From: Meridianimarinicoccus roseus
GTDB taxonomy: Bacteria; Pseudomonadota; Alphaproteobacteria; Rhodobacterales; Rhodobacteraceae
Reading direction: 5' to 3'
Length of the DNA stretch: 64,000 bases
Assembly: GCF_003172915.1 (NCBI RefSeq)
Contig: NZ_QGKU01000033.1
Span: 144,971 to 208,970 of the forward strand
This document shows positions 26,533-35,415 of the stretch, piece by piece. Both the position numbers and the translations under genes were made by a program. How positions within the stretch are numbered: position 1 is the first letter of the stretch; each line of letters starts with the position of its first letter. A model generated the notes under the pieces. It searched no databases. It was given only the letters and a program-made list of their open reading frames with translations, and was not told where the DNA came from.

Positions 26533-26546
26533 TTGAGGTACGTCAA
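26533..26546. promoter_or_regulatory. Candidate LacI-type operator
   Basis: TTGAGGTACGTCAA, with 4-base arms TTGA/TCAA, lies upstream of the LacI-family gene in the 140-base gap before parB. LacI-family operators often have TTGA..TCAA-like half-sites, but the arms are short. Confidence 0.3.
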
Positions 26547-26626
26547 TCAGTGATCGACCGACGTGCTGCCGCGCCGACTTGCCCGGGCCATGGATCCCCA
26601 CATATCGTTATACTATAACATAAAAT

Positions 26627-27718
26627 CTAGCCATCCAGCCCCTGAAGAAAGCGCGCGACGGCATCTTCCAGCTTCTTGCGCTCCAACGCCGAGAAGTCAG
26701 CGTCACCGCGCAACTCCAGCCGCCCTTGCGAAGCCGTACACTTGATCGGACCAAGCGCGCTTTGCACTTGGAACGTTGTCCGCGCGGGCCGCGCGGTCGC
26801 TGGCTTGCGCGTTGAACGGTTCCCCGCGGGGAACCGCTTTTCAGACTCGGCGTCTGCTTCACAGAACTGTCGCAGCAACTCAAGCTCCTGTTCCGCGGTG
26901 CGCGCACCGTTTCCAATCAGAAGGGCCTCGAGTTCATGCAAGCTTTCCGGTTCGTCCTCGAGCTTTTTGCGCAAGCTCAAGCCAAGCGCGCGCGGGATCG
27001 CGTTAGGGTGCTCCAGTCGCGGGCCAACCATCGCAAGCATCTTTGCAAAAGCGCGGATATAACTGCGCTTCTGCTTGCCGGCCGAGCCGAAGAGCGTCTG
27101 CACAGCCTCGTCCAGCGAGGTCGCCGATGTCTCCACGTCGTCGGCATACGCCTGCGCCAGCGCAGCCATCTCCGCGAAGCTGACATCGGACCGGATCAGG
27201 TTCTCATCCACCATCCGGCGATACAGCGTGTCGAGGGTTTCGCCCTGCTCCATCACGACAGCCGGGATCTCCGCATATCCGCCGCCGGGCGTGCTCTCGT
27301 CTAGACGGCGATAGGCCGACAAGCGCCGCAAGCCCTGCACCAGCTCAAACCCGTCATCCGACCGCTCGACTTGGATCGGATTTGACAAACCGATCGCGCG
27401 GATACTGTCGCACAGTTCCTGCAGGCCCTCGGGATCAACCTCCCGCCGGTCGCGGGTCAACTTGCTCGTGCGGATACTGTCCAGCGGAACCCGCTGCATG
27501 ACAAGCCCCTGCCCCTTTAGCCGCACGAATTCATGAGCAAGCGCGTCGTTCTCGTCCCGGATTGCTTTCTCGGCCTCGGCACGTGCACGCAATGAATCCG
27601 CATTTTCTCGCACAGCGCTGGCCATCGGCCCCCTGCGCACGTCCGTGATGGGTTCGGGCTGAGGCGCTGCCGCCTCCTCGGGCATCTCGATGTCGAACAT
27701 CCTGCGCTTGCGGCTCAT
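26627..27718 (-). CDS. parB: Plasmid partition protein ParB (RepB-like)
   Basis: This 363-residue ParB-family centromere-binding protein has the N-terminal ParB/sulfiredoxin-like domain (about residues 75-170: VPLDSIRTSKLTRDRREVDPEGLQELCDSIRAIGLSNPIQV and ELVQGLRRLSAYRRL, the ParB 'box II'-like arginine patch). A KorB/HTH region follows (VSFAEMAALAQAYADD and QKRSYIRAFAKML). The 5' end overlaps parA by 4 bases, the standard par operon order. A 20-base perfect palindrome resembling a RepB binding site lies within this gene at 26817-26836 and encodes part of the segment around FPAGN. It should pair with ParA to segregate the replicon. Confidence 0.93.
   Translation of the reverse strand: MSRKRRMFDIEMPEEAAAPQPEPITDVRRGPMASAVRENADSLRARAEAEKAIRDENDALAHEFVRLKGQGLVMQRVPLDSIRTSKLTRDRREVDPEGLQELCDSIRAIGLSNPIQVERSDDGFELVQGLRRLSAYRRLDESTPGGGYAEIPAVVMEQGETLDTLYRRMVDENLIRSDVSFAEMAALAQAYADDVETSATSLDEAVQTLFGSAGKQKRSYIRAFAKMLAMVGPRLEHPNAIPRALGLSLRKKLEDEPESLHELEALLIGNGARTAEQELELLRQFCEADAESEKRFPAGNRSTRKPATARPARTTFQVQSALGPIKCTASQGRLELRGDADFSALERKKLEDAVARFLQGLDG
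26817..26836. other. parS-like palindrome inside parB
   Basis: CGGTTCCCCGCGGGGAACCG is a perfect 20-base palindrome. Its core GTTCCCCGCGGGGAAC fits the GTTNNNNGCNNNNAAC pattern of alphaproteobacterial RepABC-type parS sites. The same 16-base core occurs in parA (28024-28039). It lies in coding sequence for RFPAGNR. Confidence 0.75.
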
Positions 27719-29025
27719 GCCTTGTCCTCCATCTCATCCCACGCCTTGATCAACGTCTCGCGAAACTCGCCATAGGCTCGGTCGAATGTTGCCCTCGCTC
27801 GCCGCCAGGTCTCACGAGTCATGTTGCGGTAGTCGATTTCATAGACCGAACTGAGGAAACGTCCGGACTGTTCCACTGCACGTGTCAGCTCGATCGGGTG
27901 CTCCGCCAGGCGGTCGCCGAACACCTTTCCGAACGCATCATACATCGCGCGATGCAGGTCGTTGCCAGGTTCAAAACGGGTCAGAAGAAAGCGCACATCC
28001 AGAAACGCTTTTGGGGATCCGGCGTTCCCCGCGGGGAACGACACCTGGCTGAACCCGGCGTCCAGATCTTCCAAAGCCTCGCTCAACTGGCCGATGAAAC
28101 TGGTGGTGCTGTCATACTCCCAGTAGCCAGGACCAGACGGAACATAGAGTACGTCCGCCGCAAAGACGGCGTTCATTGACTGATAGCCAATCGCAGGCGG
28201 ACAGTCGAAAATGATCAAGTCATAGCTGTCGTCGGGAATCTGGTCGAGATAGCGAGCGACCGCCGCGAAGAAGGACCAATCAGGATTTAGGTGCCGATAC
28301 TGCGCCGACGCGAATTCAACGAAGGCCGCATTGGCACAAGACGGAATGATATCGATGGTCGGCCAGCTCGTCGCCTGAATGAAATCCGCGACGCGAAGAT
28401 CCTCCAGACCCATGTCCCGAACCGACGCGGGCAGACGCCTCTGGGGCAGGGCGGTTCCACTGGCAGCACCGGTTACTGCACTGTTCATCCGGTCCGTCTC
28501 CCGGATAAGATCACGCGCCATGATGCCCCAGACGGTGTGATCCTCGCTCACATCGCTCAGCCCCATGGAATGGCTCAGGGTCGCTTGCGGATCGAAATCC
28601 ACACACAGAACACGGTAGCCATCCAGCGCCGCAGCGTGGGCGAAGTGCAGCGCTACCGTAGACTTGCCGGCCCCGCCCTTGAAGTTGGCGATTGCAGCAC
28701 GGATTGCGCGCTTGCCCTGTGGCCTGGGCGGAAGCAGCGTCTTGCGGTTAATCTTCATACGACGGCGCAACTCGTTGATCTCCTCAAGAGAGAACCAACG
28801 CTGACGGCCATCCTCCTCAACCTCGCCGGCAGGCAGGCTGGGATCCGCCGCCAGCCTCCCGCGGAACGTCGACTGGTTGACCCTGAATATCAGTTCCGAC
28901 ACCTCCCATGAGGAAAACCGGCGCAGTGTCTTCTCCAGTTCCGGTGAATAGGTCTGCCTGCGGATCCAACCCTGAAGCTTCAGCGATTGTGCCTGCAGCG
29001 CCTGCAAGTCCTGATAGGTGTACAT
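27715..29025 (-). CDS. parA: Plasmid partition ATPase ParA (RepA-like)
   Basis: This 436-residue type Ia ParA has an N-terminal DNA-binding extension of about 105 residues (MerR-like HTH features, WFSLEEINELRRRMK). A deviant Walker A motif, FKGGAGKST, follows at residues 115-123, then the A' motif VLCVDFDPQATLS and Walker B-like YDLIIFDCPPAIG. It drives segregation and, through the N-terminal domain, probably represses its own operon. A second copy of the parS-like palindrome lies in this gene at 28023-28040, also encoding FPAGN. The gene is divergent from the replication initiator with a 436-base intergenic region that probably holds the origin. Confidence 0.95.
   Translation of the reverse strand: MYTYQDLQALQAQSLKLQGWIRRQTYSPELEKTLRRFSSWEVSELIFRVNQSTFRGRLAADPSLPAGEVEEDGRQRWFSLEEINELRRRMKINRKTLLPPRPQGKRAIRAAIANFKGGAGKSTVALHFAHAAALDGYRVLCVDFDPQATLSHSMGLSDVSEDHTVWGIMARDLIRETDRMNSAVTGAASGTALPQRRLPASVRDMGLEDLRVADFIQATSWPTIDIIPSCANAAFVEFASAQYRHLNPDWSFFAAVARYLDQIPDDSYDLIIFDCPPAIGYQSMNAVFAADVLYVPSGPGYWEYDSTTSFIGQLSEALEDLDAGFSQVSFPAGNAGSPKAFLDVRFLLTRFEPGNDLHRAMYDAFGKVFGDRLAEHPIELTRAVEQSGRFLSSVYEIDYRNMTRETWRRARATFDRAYGEFRETLIKAWDEMEDKA
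28023..28040. other. parS-like palindrome inside parA
   Basis: CGTTCCCCGCGGGGAACG is a perfect 18-base palindrome with the same 16-base core as the site in parB. It is 1.2 kb from that site and again encodes FPAGN on the coding strand. It fits the RepB-type parS consensus GTTNNNNGCNNNNAAC. Confidence 0.75.
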
Positions 29026-29461
29026 CGTGCCTCACTAGACGTTATTTCTGCTCTTCTCCTGAAATACGCCGATTAGACAAAATAGGCAAAAGGGAATATC
29101 GTTACTTTCATCGGAATGCGATATTTCCGCAAAGTCCTATGTCGGCACGAGTTTCTGCCGAATCAGTTATCTCCGTTGATGCCGCCACGAGATAGAGTGG
29201 CATAGCCGAAAGAGGGGACAAAATACCTGCTCCTCGGCATAAAGGGGGGACAGGAATGACGACAAGGGGGACAAACTGAGTGTCCCCCATTACCAATGAA
29301 CCCAATTTTTAATTCCATTTCTGGATCGATCTGCCCTGTTCCGCTATCGAGGATTGACTCATCAAAGTTTTGGACGTTAAATCCAGAAACAATCGGAAAA
29401 GCGTCCTAAGCAACAAGGGCGCAGGGGTAACAGCCCCAAGAGGCAGAGCAGGAGCAGGCCA
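29026..29461. other. Probable replication origin and divergent promoter region between parA and the initiator
   Basis: This 436-base non-coding gap is clearly more AT-rich than its surroundings. It holds an inverted repeat AATATCG/CGATATT (29095-29101 and 29119-29125), a group of GGGGACA iterons at 29209-29290, and an AT-rich block after about 29296 that could be the unwinding element. The initiator starts at 29462 with an AGGAG ribosome-binding site. Location beside the initiator gene and the iterons make it the natural origin candidate. Confidence 0.65.
29209..29290. repeat. Iteron cluster (GGGGACA repeats)
   Basis: Three direct copies of an RGGGGGACA-like unit lie at about 29213-29220, 29244-29252 and 29266-29273, with one inverted copy, TGTCCCCC, at 29281-29288. 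Spacing is irregular. Repeats of this kind in front of a plasmid initiator gene are typical binding sites for the initiator. Confidence 0.65.
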
Positions 29462-30151
29462 ATGCTGGCCACGCGACCATTAAGGCAGGGTTCTGCCTCC
29501 AAGAAGTACGACGTGTTGACGGCTCTCGGCGTCCATGCATGTGCGGGAAGTAAATTCCAGCAACGGCTTATCCTACGGTTCATGACCGCGATCACGGCCA
29601 GATACAATTGGCAGCGCGACGAACTGACGATGGGTAGAACGGAACTCGCTCGCCTGTGGCAAGTCGACGAACGCACAGTGAAACGGGAGCTGGCCAAATT
29701 GAAGGCATGCGGCTGGTTATGCGTGAAACGGCCGGCGGCGCGGGGCAGGGTGACAGCCTATTCCATCGACTGGGACCGCATCCTGTCAGATACCCGCCCC
29801 TGCTGGGACTATGTGGGGTCTGACTTCACAACCAGACTGTCCACACTGGCGGGTGCGGCTCAACCGGCCGACCAGCCGGACCGTACTGTCATTGCTTTTC
29901 CGGCAGCCGCTTCTCCAAGCGACACCGAATGGGACCATGCTCTCGCGCTTCTGCACCGCGCGGACCCCGCCTTTCACGCCAATTGGTTGGCCAGCGTCCA
30001 GCGCCGGGCTCTCAGCCAAGGCATCCTTGAACTCGAAGCGCCAACCGCGTTCCAGGCCGAATACCTCAACACTCATGCAGGGGCCCGGATCACTCGCGCG
30101 GTCCAAACCTTCGCGCCACAGGTTCACAGGGTGATCGTTCGTCCGGCATAA
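29462..30151 (+). CDS. DnaA-like plasmid replication initiator (Rhodobacterales type)
   Basis: This 229-residue protein has an N-terminal winged-helix region (about residues 10-100: KYDVLTALGVHA, LRFMTAITARYNWQRDELTMG and ARLWQVDERTVKRELAKLKACGWL). A linker with ITAYSID-like sequence follows. The C-terminal DnaA_N-like domain (about 155-225) contains WDHALALLHRADPAFHANWL and LELEAPTAFQAEYLNTHAGARIT. This combination matches the 'DnaA-like' replicases that define one class of Rhodobacterales plasmids. The order initiator, divergent parA-parB, is the one expected for that class. It lacks the AAA+ domain of chromosomal DnaA, so it probably recruits the host replication machinery at the adjacent iterons. 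Confidence 0.88.
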   Translation: MLATRPLRQGSASKKYDVLTALGVHACAGSKFQQRLILRFMTAITARYNWQRDELTMGRTELARLWQVDERTVKRELAKLKACGWLCVKRPAARGRVTAYSIDWDRILSDTRPCWDYVGSDFTTRLSTLAGAAQPADQPDRTVIAFPAAASPSDTEWDHALALLHRADPAFHANWLASVQRRALSQGILELEAPTAFQAEYLNTHAGARITRAVQTFAPQVHRVIVRPA

Positions 30152-30232
30152 GCTGCAGCAGTGGTGTGCAAAAGTTATCAATAACGCTCACAAAGTTTCG
30201 AACGTATGAGAACTGCGATGAAAGGAAACACA

Positions 30233-30985
30233 ATGGCCACAACCCCGATCGCCCTTGTTACCGGCGCCGCTCATGGCATCGGCCAAGCATGTGCCGCTGT
30301 GTTGCACAGGCAGGGAATGGACGTGGTGCTTGCCGATATCGATACAGATGCAGCTACAGCAGCAGCGCAGGCGCTTGGTGATCGAGCACGGTCCGTGACC
30401 TGCGACATGGCAGACCCCGAGCAGATCGCCGCCCTGTTCAAGGATATCGATGCGCAGGACGGCACACTTGTGGCTTTGGTCAACAACGCGGGCATGGTGC
30501 GCCCGGCCGATTTTCTCGACATGACACTGGAAGACTTCCGAACGGTCCTGGACGTGAACCTCGTCGGCGCCTTCCTTGCAACGCAGCATGCGGGACGCAT
30601 GATGGTGCGCGACGGCGTGCGCGGTGCCATCGTCAACATGACGTCGATCAACGCGCAGGTCGCAATCCCGACAATCGCCTCGTACTGCGTGTCCAAAGGG
30701 GGAATGGCGCAACTGACCAAGGCAGCCGCCTTGGCGCTGGCGCCCCACGGGATCCGGGTCAATGCCGTCGGTCCAGGGTCCATCGACACGGCGATGGTCG
30801 CAAGCGTGAATGCGGATCCCGCGGCGATGGCGAAGGTGATGTCGCGTACGCCATTGGGGCGGCTCGGTCGGGCCGAGGACGTGGCTGAAACCGTCGCTTT
30901 CCTCGTGGGGGAGGGGGCTGCCTACATCACCGGCGAGACGATCTATGTGGACGGCGGTCGTCTTGCGCTGAACTATACCTGCTAG
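30233..30985 (+). CDS. SDR-family NAD(P)-dependent oxidoreductase
   Basis: This 250-residue classical short-chain dehydrogenase has the cofactor motif TGAAHGIG (residues 10-17), NNAG (84-87) and catalytic S138, Y151 and K155 (YxxxK). The FabG/glucose-dehydrogenase-like C-terminus ends YITGETIYVDGGRLALNYTC. I chose ATG 30233 over two earlier in-frame ATGs because a good AAAGGA ribosome-binding site precedes it at the right distance. It stands alone between the replication initiator and the convergent RND genes, and its substrate cannot be deduced. Confidence 0.9.
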   Translation: MATTPIALVTGAAHGIGQACAAVLHRQGMDVVLADIDTDAATAAAQALGDRARSVTCDMADPEQIAALFKDIDAQDGTLVALVNNAGMVRPADFLDMTLEDFRTVLDVNLVGAFLATQHAGRMMVRDGVRGAIVNMTSINAQVAIPTIASYCVSKGGMAQLTKAAALALAPHGIRVNAVGPGSIDTAMVASVNADPAAMAKVMSRTPLGRLGRAEDVAETVAFLVGEGAAYITGETIYVDGGRLALNYTC

Positions 30986-30995
30986 GCGCGTCCGG

Positions 30996-33900
30996 TCATG
31001 CCGTGCTTGCCTCGGCTGCGCTCAACTCGTCCGAAAGTCGCCGCTGTTCTTCGGCACGTGGCGGACTAAATCGCGCCAGCAGAAGGTAGGCGACCGGCGT
31101 CAGATACAGCGTCGAAAGTGTCGCAAGACCAAGCCCCCCGACGATCACCCAGCCAAGCGCCTCGCGCGCCTCCGCACCTGCACCGGATGACAGGATCAAC
31201 GGCACTCCGCCCAGCACAGTGGATGTCATCGTCATCATCACCGGCCGCAGCCGGATGGTCGATGCGTCCAGGATCGCTGAATGCACATCCGCGCCCCTGT
31301 CGCGTAACTGATTGGCGAACTCCACGATCAGGATACCGTTCTTCGCCATGATGCCGATCAGCATCACGAGGCCGATCTGGGAATAAACGTTAAGGCTCAG
31401 CCCCGTGAAGGCCAGCGCGAAAACCGCGCAGGCAAGCCCCAGCGGCACCGTCGCCATGACCACGATAGCCGATATGAAGCTTTCGAACTGTGCCGCCAGA
31501 ACGAGCAGCACGACGACGATTGCGAAGCCGAACGTGACCACAAGCCCCGATGCCGTCTCGTCCAGCGTCGCGGCTTCGGCCAGCGGGATGATGCGGTTGT
31601 TCTCCTGCAGGATCGGCGCGGCCAGTTGCTCGACCTCGGCCAGAGCGTCCCCAAGCGCCATCTGCGGTGTCAGCCCGGCTGAGATTTCGACCGAACGGGA
31701 CTGGTTCTCGCGGTCCAGTTCCGGGGCGACTGCGCGTTCCTCCAGCGTGACGAAGGTTGACATCGGGACCATCCCGCCACCACCGGTCTGCACGAAAATG
31801 TTCTGCAGATCGCCAGGGTCGTTGATCGGATCCGTTGTGGACAGGAGCTGGATATCATAACTGGTATCATCGATGAACACCGACCCGACCGACCGGCCGT
31901 CAAGAAGCGCACGCAGCGCCGCCCCAAGCCCGGTGATATCGATCCCTAGATCCGAAGCCCGCGTACGGTCGATCTGGACGAAGAGCTGCGGCTGTGTGGT
32001 CTCGTATTCAAGCTGCACCCGTCCGAAATCCGGGTTCTCGCGCATCCGTTCCACCAACGCTTCGGACATGTCCGCCAACTGGTCGTAATTGTCTCCGGTG
32101 ATGGCGAAGGACAGGCCGCGTCCCGCGCCGCGGATGCCCAGCGAATTGGGCTGGATCACGAAGGCCCGGACCCCGATCACGTCGCCAAGCCGGGCATAGA
32201 TGTCGCCGACGATCTGCTGCTGGCTGCGCTCCCGCGCGGACCAGTCAGACAAGGTCATAACCATGAAGCCGCGGTTGTCGGCCCGGAATCCGGATATGTT
32301 GAAAACGTTGGTGATCTCGCCGCTGTCCCGCAGCGGCTGGATCGCCGCCTCGATCTCGGACATCTTGGCATTTGTGTACTCCAGCGACACACCCTGCGGC
32401 GCAGTGACGGACATCAGCGCAACGGCCCGGTCCTCGGACGGCGTCAGTTCCTGCCGAATCGTGCCCAGCACGAACACCGCCGTCAGCGCGAACAGGGCGG
32501 CGGCCAGCACGATGACCACCGGCATCGCCAGCGCGCCGCGAAGACTGGCGGCATAAAGCGCACCCAGATGCGTCCCGAGCCAGGCCAGCGGTCCCCGCCC
32601 GTCGGTGTCAGGATCAGCGGTCAGAAGGCGGCTGGCCAGCACCGGGCAAAGCGTCAGCGCCACGACAGAAGACAGCATCACCGCGATCGCAAGCGTGAAG
32701 CCGAACTCGCGAAAAAGCCCTCCGGCCTGGCCGGGCAGGAACGATAGCGGGATGAACACGGCTGCCAGTGTCGCCGTAGTGGTGACCACCGCGAAGAACA
32801 CCTGCCGCGTGCCCAGAACGGCCGCCGCGCGGGGGCCAACGCCGTCGGCCCGGCGCCGCACGATGTTCTCCAGCACGACGATGGCGTCGTCCACCACCAT
32901 GCCCGTCGCCAGCACCAGAGCCAGGAGCGTCAGGATGTTGACCGAGAAGCCGACTAGATAGATCGCGGCCAGCGTGCCCACCAGCGCCACGGGCATCGTC
33001 AGCGCCGGGATCATCGTGGCGCGCGCATCGCGCAGGAAAATGAAGATGACGACGACCACGATGGCGATGGCAAGGCCAAGCGTTTTCAGGACTTCCTCAA
33101 TGGATCCGTTGATGAACACCGCGTCATCCGAGGTAACGAAGATGTTCACATCGTCGGGCAGGGTCTGTTGCAGGCTGTCCACCGTGGCGCGTACAGCGGC
33201 CGATATCTCGAGTGTATTCGACGTGGACTGGCGGATGATGCCCAGCCCCAGCCCGGTCTGGCCGTTCGCGCGCAACACGGTCTCGTTTGGCGCGGGGCCA
33301 AGCGAAACTGCTGCCACGTCGCCCACGATCACGTCATCGCTCAGGCGCAACCGTTCGAAAGCTTCGGGGTTGTTCAACGCCGCCGTGGTGCGCACGTTGA
33401 TCGACTGGCGGTCGCCCGACAGGTCCCCGGCCGGCGCGTCGAACGCCACGTCTTGCAACGCGCGCCCCAGGTCGGCCAGCGTCAGCCCGCGGCTTGCCAG
33501 TTCCTTCTGGTCGATATCGACCCGGAAGATCGGGTCTCGGTCGCCATAGATCTGCAGGTCGGCCACGCCGGGGATCGACAGAAGCCGGTCCTCGACCCGG
33601 TCGGCGACCAATTGGGTCAACTCCTGCGGCGATCGGCTTGCCGCTGTGACGGCGATGCGCACCACCGGCTGGCTGTCCGCGTCGGCCTTCACGACTTCCG
33701 GGTCTTCGGCGTCCTCGGGCAAGTCGGCGGCGATCCGCGCAACTGCATCGCGCGTATCGGTCGCGGCCACGTCTATGTTCACGCTGTCGTCGAATTCCAG
33801 AACCACGCGGCTGCGTCCGAAGCGCGAGTTCGACGCGATGGACTTGATCCCCGCGACCCGGCCCACGGCGCCCTCGATCCGGCCGGTGACTTCTTGATCC

Positions 33901-34154
33901 ACGGTCTCGGGCGCGGCGCCGGGAAACTGCGTCGTCACGGTGATCACGGGGCGATCCACATTCGGCAACTCGCGGATTTCCACCCCGAAAAGGCTGGCCA
34001 GCCCGGCGATGATGATCAGCGCGGATAGCACGAAGGCAAGGATGGGCCGCGATACGAACAGCGCGACCCCGCCGCCGGGCGTGGTGACCGGACGGTCCGG
34101 GGTTTCCGTGCCGGAAGAATCGGGAGCGGCGTCATTGCCTGCTATGTCCGACAT
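30996..34154 (-). CDS. RND-family multidrug efflux permease (HAE1 type)
   Basis: This 1052-residue inner-membrane RND pump is the full family length. It has the family-typical TM4 block ATGMVVDDAIVVLENIVRRR with the two adjacent aspartates of the proton relay. Large periplasmic loops follow each half (for example NVDRPVITVTTQFPGAAPETV), and the second transmembrane bundle contains LVMLIGIMAKNGILIVEFAN. It exports hydrophobic compounds using the proton gradient together with the adaptor encoded just upstream. No outer-membrane factor is encoded here, so it would use a TolC-like protein from elsewhere. The N-terminal 30 residues are an extra hydrophilic extension. Confidence 0.95.
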   Translation of the reverse strand: MSDIAGNDAAPDSSGTETPDRPVTTPGGGVALFVSRPILAFVLSALIIIAGLASLFGVEIRELPNVDRPVITVTTQFPGAAPETVDQEVTGRIEGAVGRVAGIKSIASNSRFGRSRVVLEFDDSVNIDVAATDTRDAVARIAADLPEDAEDPEVVKADADSQPVVRIAVTAASRSPQELTQLVADRVEDRLLSIPGVADLQIYGDRDPIFRVDIDQKELASRGLTLADLGRALQDVAFDAPAGDLSGDRQSINVRTTAALNNPEAFERLRLSDDVIVGDVAAVSLGPAPNETVLRANGQTGLGLGIIRQSTSNTLEISAAVRATVDSLQQTLPDDVNIFVTSDDAVFINGSIEEVLKTLGLAIAIVVVVIFIFLRDARATMIPALTMPVALVGTLAAIYLVGFSVNILTLLALVLATGMVVDDAIVVLENIVRRRADGVGPRAAAVLGTRQVFFAVVTTTATLAAVFIPLSFLPGQAGGLFREFGFTLAIAVMLSSVVALTLCPVLASRLLTADPDTDGRGPLAWLGTHLGALYAASLRGALAMPVVIVLAAALFALTAVFVLGTIRQELTPSEDRAVALMSVTAPQGVSLEYTNAKMSEIEAAIQPLRDSGEITNVFNISGFRADNRGFMVMTLSDWSARERSQQQIVGDIYARLGDVIGVRAFVIQPNSLGIRGAGRGLSFAITGDNYDQLADMSEALVERMRENPDFGRVQLEYETTQPQLFVQIDRTRASDLGIDITGLGAALRALLDGRSVGSVFIDDTSYDIQLLSTTDPINDPGDLQNIFVQTGGGGMVPMSTFVTLEERAVAPELDRENQSRSVEISAGLTPQMALGDALAEVEQLAAPILQENNRIIPLAEAATLDETASGLVVTFGFAIVVVLLVLAAQFESFISAIVVMATVPLGLACAVFALAFTGLSLNVYSQIGLVMLIGIMAKNGILIVEFANQLRDRGADVHSAILDASTIRLRPVMMTMTSTVLGGVPLILSSGAGAEAREALGWVIVGGLGLATLSTLYLTPVAYLLLARFSPPRAEEQRRLSDELSAAEASTA

Positions 34155-34163
34155 CGGTCGCTC

Positions 34164-35336
34164 CTAAAGCTGGCGGCGGCCGGTCGTGGCCGCGCTCTGG
34201 TTGTCGGACTGATCGGCGGGGGCACCCTCTATGGTCACCTGCGCGCCGGGCCGCAGCGTCTGCAGTCCTTCCGTCACGACCTGCTCGCCGGGTTCCAGCG
34301 CGCCCTCCACCAGCACGCTGTCGGTGTTCCGCTGGCGTATGGTGATCGGCACACGCGCCACGGCACCGTCGCGCACGGCCCAGACGAACGATCCGTCGCG
34401 TGACCATTGCACCGCCAGCGGGTCAACAGCGGGCATCACGTCGCCCGCGTATTCCAGCGCGACCGAGAAGGCCATGCCGCTGCGCAGCATATCCGCGGCA
34501 TTGTCCAGTCGGCCTTGCACCCGCAGCGTCCGGCTGGCCCGGTCGACCACCGTATCGATCGCACTGATTTCGCCAGTCAGCGTCGTGCCGGGCATCGCCA
34601 GCGGCGTGACCTGCATCGGCTGGCCCGTCGCCAGTTGCCCGATCACCCGTTCGGGAACCCGGAAATCGATCAGGATGCCGGAGCGGTCGGTGATCGTCGC
34701 CAGCGCGTCCTGCGCCGTAACCCGCTGCCCGACCTCAAGGTCGATCAGGCCGACCCAGCCTGCGATGGGCGCGCGGACCGTGCGCTGGTCCAGATCGTAG
34801 TCGGCCTGGGCCAGTTCCAGTTCCGCCGTGCGCAGGGCCAGTTCCGCCTCCTGTCGCCGGACCGATGTCACCGCCCCTGTATCAGCCAGTTGCGACAGCC
34901 GGTCGAGATCGGCCTGCGCGTCGTCCCGCATGATCCGCGCGCGATCGAGAGCGATGCGCTCGGCCCGGTCGTCCAACCGCGCGATTACCGTTTCGGCCCC
35001 GATTTTCTCTCCGGAGGCGACGCCCACCTCGATGATCCGCCCGCTGGTTTCCGCGCGCACGGTCACCATGCGCAGGGCCTGTCCGTCGCCGATGGATGTG
35101 ATCCGGTCGGCCAGCGCGCGATGCTCCACCGTGGCGGTGACGACCCGCGTTGCGTCGCCTCCGCGTTGGCCCCGCCTGTCCTGCGCCGCCTCCTGCGCGG
35201 GTGCCTCCATGCCCAGAAGGTCCAGCAGGCCCGCTCTGTCCAGAACGGCGGTGGCCGAAGGAACATAGGCGATCCATCCCGCGACGGTGGCAGCGATCAG
35301 GGCAAGGGCAAGGGCCAGCTGTTTGAGCAGAGTCAT
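34164..35336 (-). CDS. RND efflux periplasmic adaptor (membrane fusion protein)
   Basis: This 390-residue membrane fusion protein has an N-terminal membrane anchor (LLKQLALALALIAATVAGW), a lipoyl/barrel-sandwich region split around an alpha-helical hairpin (RIMRDDAQADLDRLSQLADTGAVTSVRRQEAELALRTAELELAQADYDLD region), and beta-barrel parts (VRAPIAGWVGLIDLEVGQRV). It links the RND permease to an outer-membrane channel. It ends 9 bases before the permease gene, in one operon. Confidence 0.94.
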   Translation of the reverse strand: MTLLKQLALALALIAATVAGWIAYVPSATAVLDRAGLLDLLGMEAPAQEAAQDRRGQRGGDATRVVTATVEHRALADRITSIGDGQALRMVTVRAETSGRIIEVGVASGEKIGAETVIARLDDRAERIALDRARIMRDDAQADLDRLSQLADTGAVTSVRRQEAELALRTAELELAQADYDLDQRTVRAPIAGWVGLIDLEVGQRVTAQDALATITDRSGILIDFRVPERVIGQLATGQPMQVTPLAMPGTTLTGEISAIDTVVDRASRTLRVQGRLDNAADMLRSGMAFSVALEYAGDVMPAVDPLAVQWSRDGSFVWAVRDGAVARVPITIRQRNTDSVLVEGALEPGEQVVTEGLQTLRPGAQVTIEGAPADQSDNQSAATTGRRQL

Positions 35337-35415
35337 GGGCGGGTCCGATCGGTGTTAGGGCGGCAAAACGCCTTTGCCACAAGAACCTAGGACCGATCGA
35401 TCCGCGATACACACA

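Noticed and set aside
26607..26619. Palindrome GTTATACTATAAC just after parB
   Set aside because: It is perfect but short and AT-rich. It could be a terminator part or a chance repeat, and nothing ties it to partition.
35362..35378. GGCAAA-N5-TTTGCC hairpin between atzF and the RND adaptor gene
   Set aside because: A 6-base stem without a T-tract is too weak to call as a terminator.
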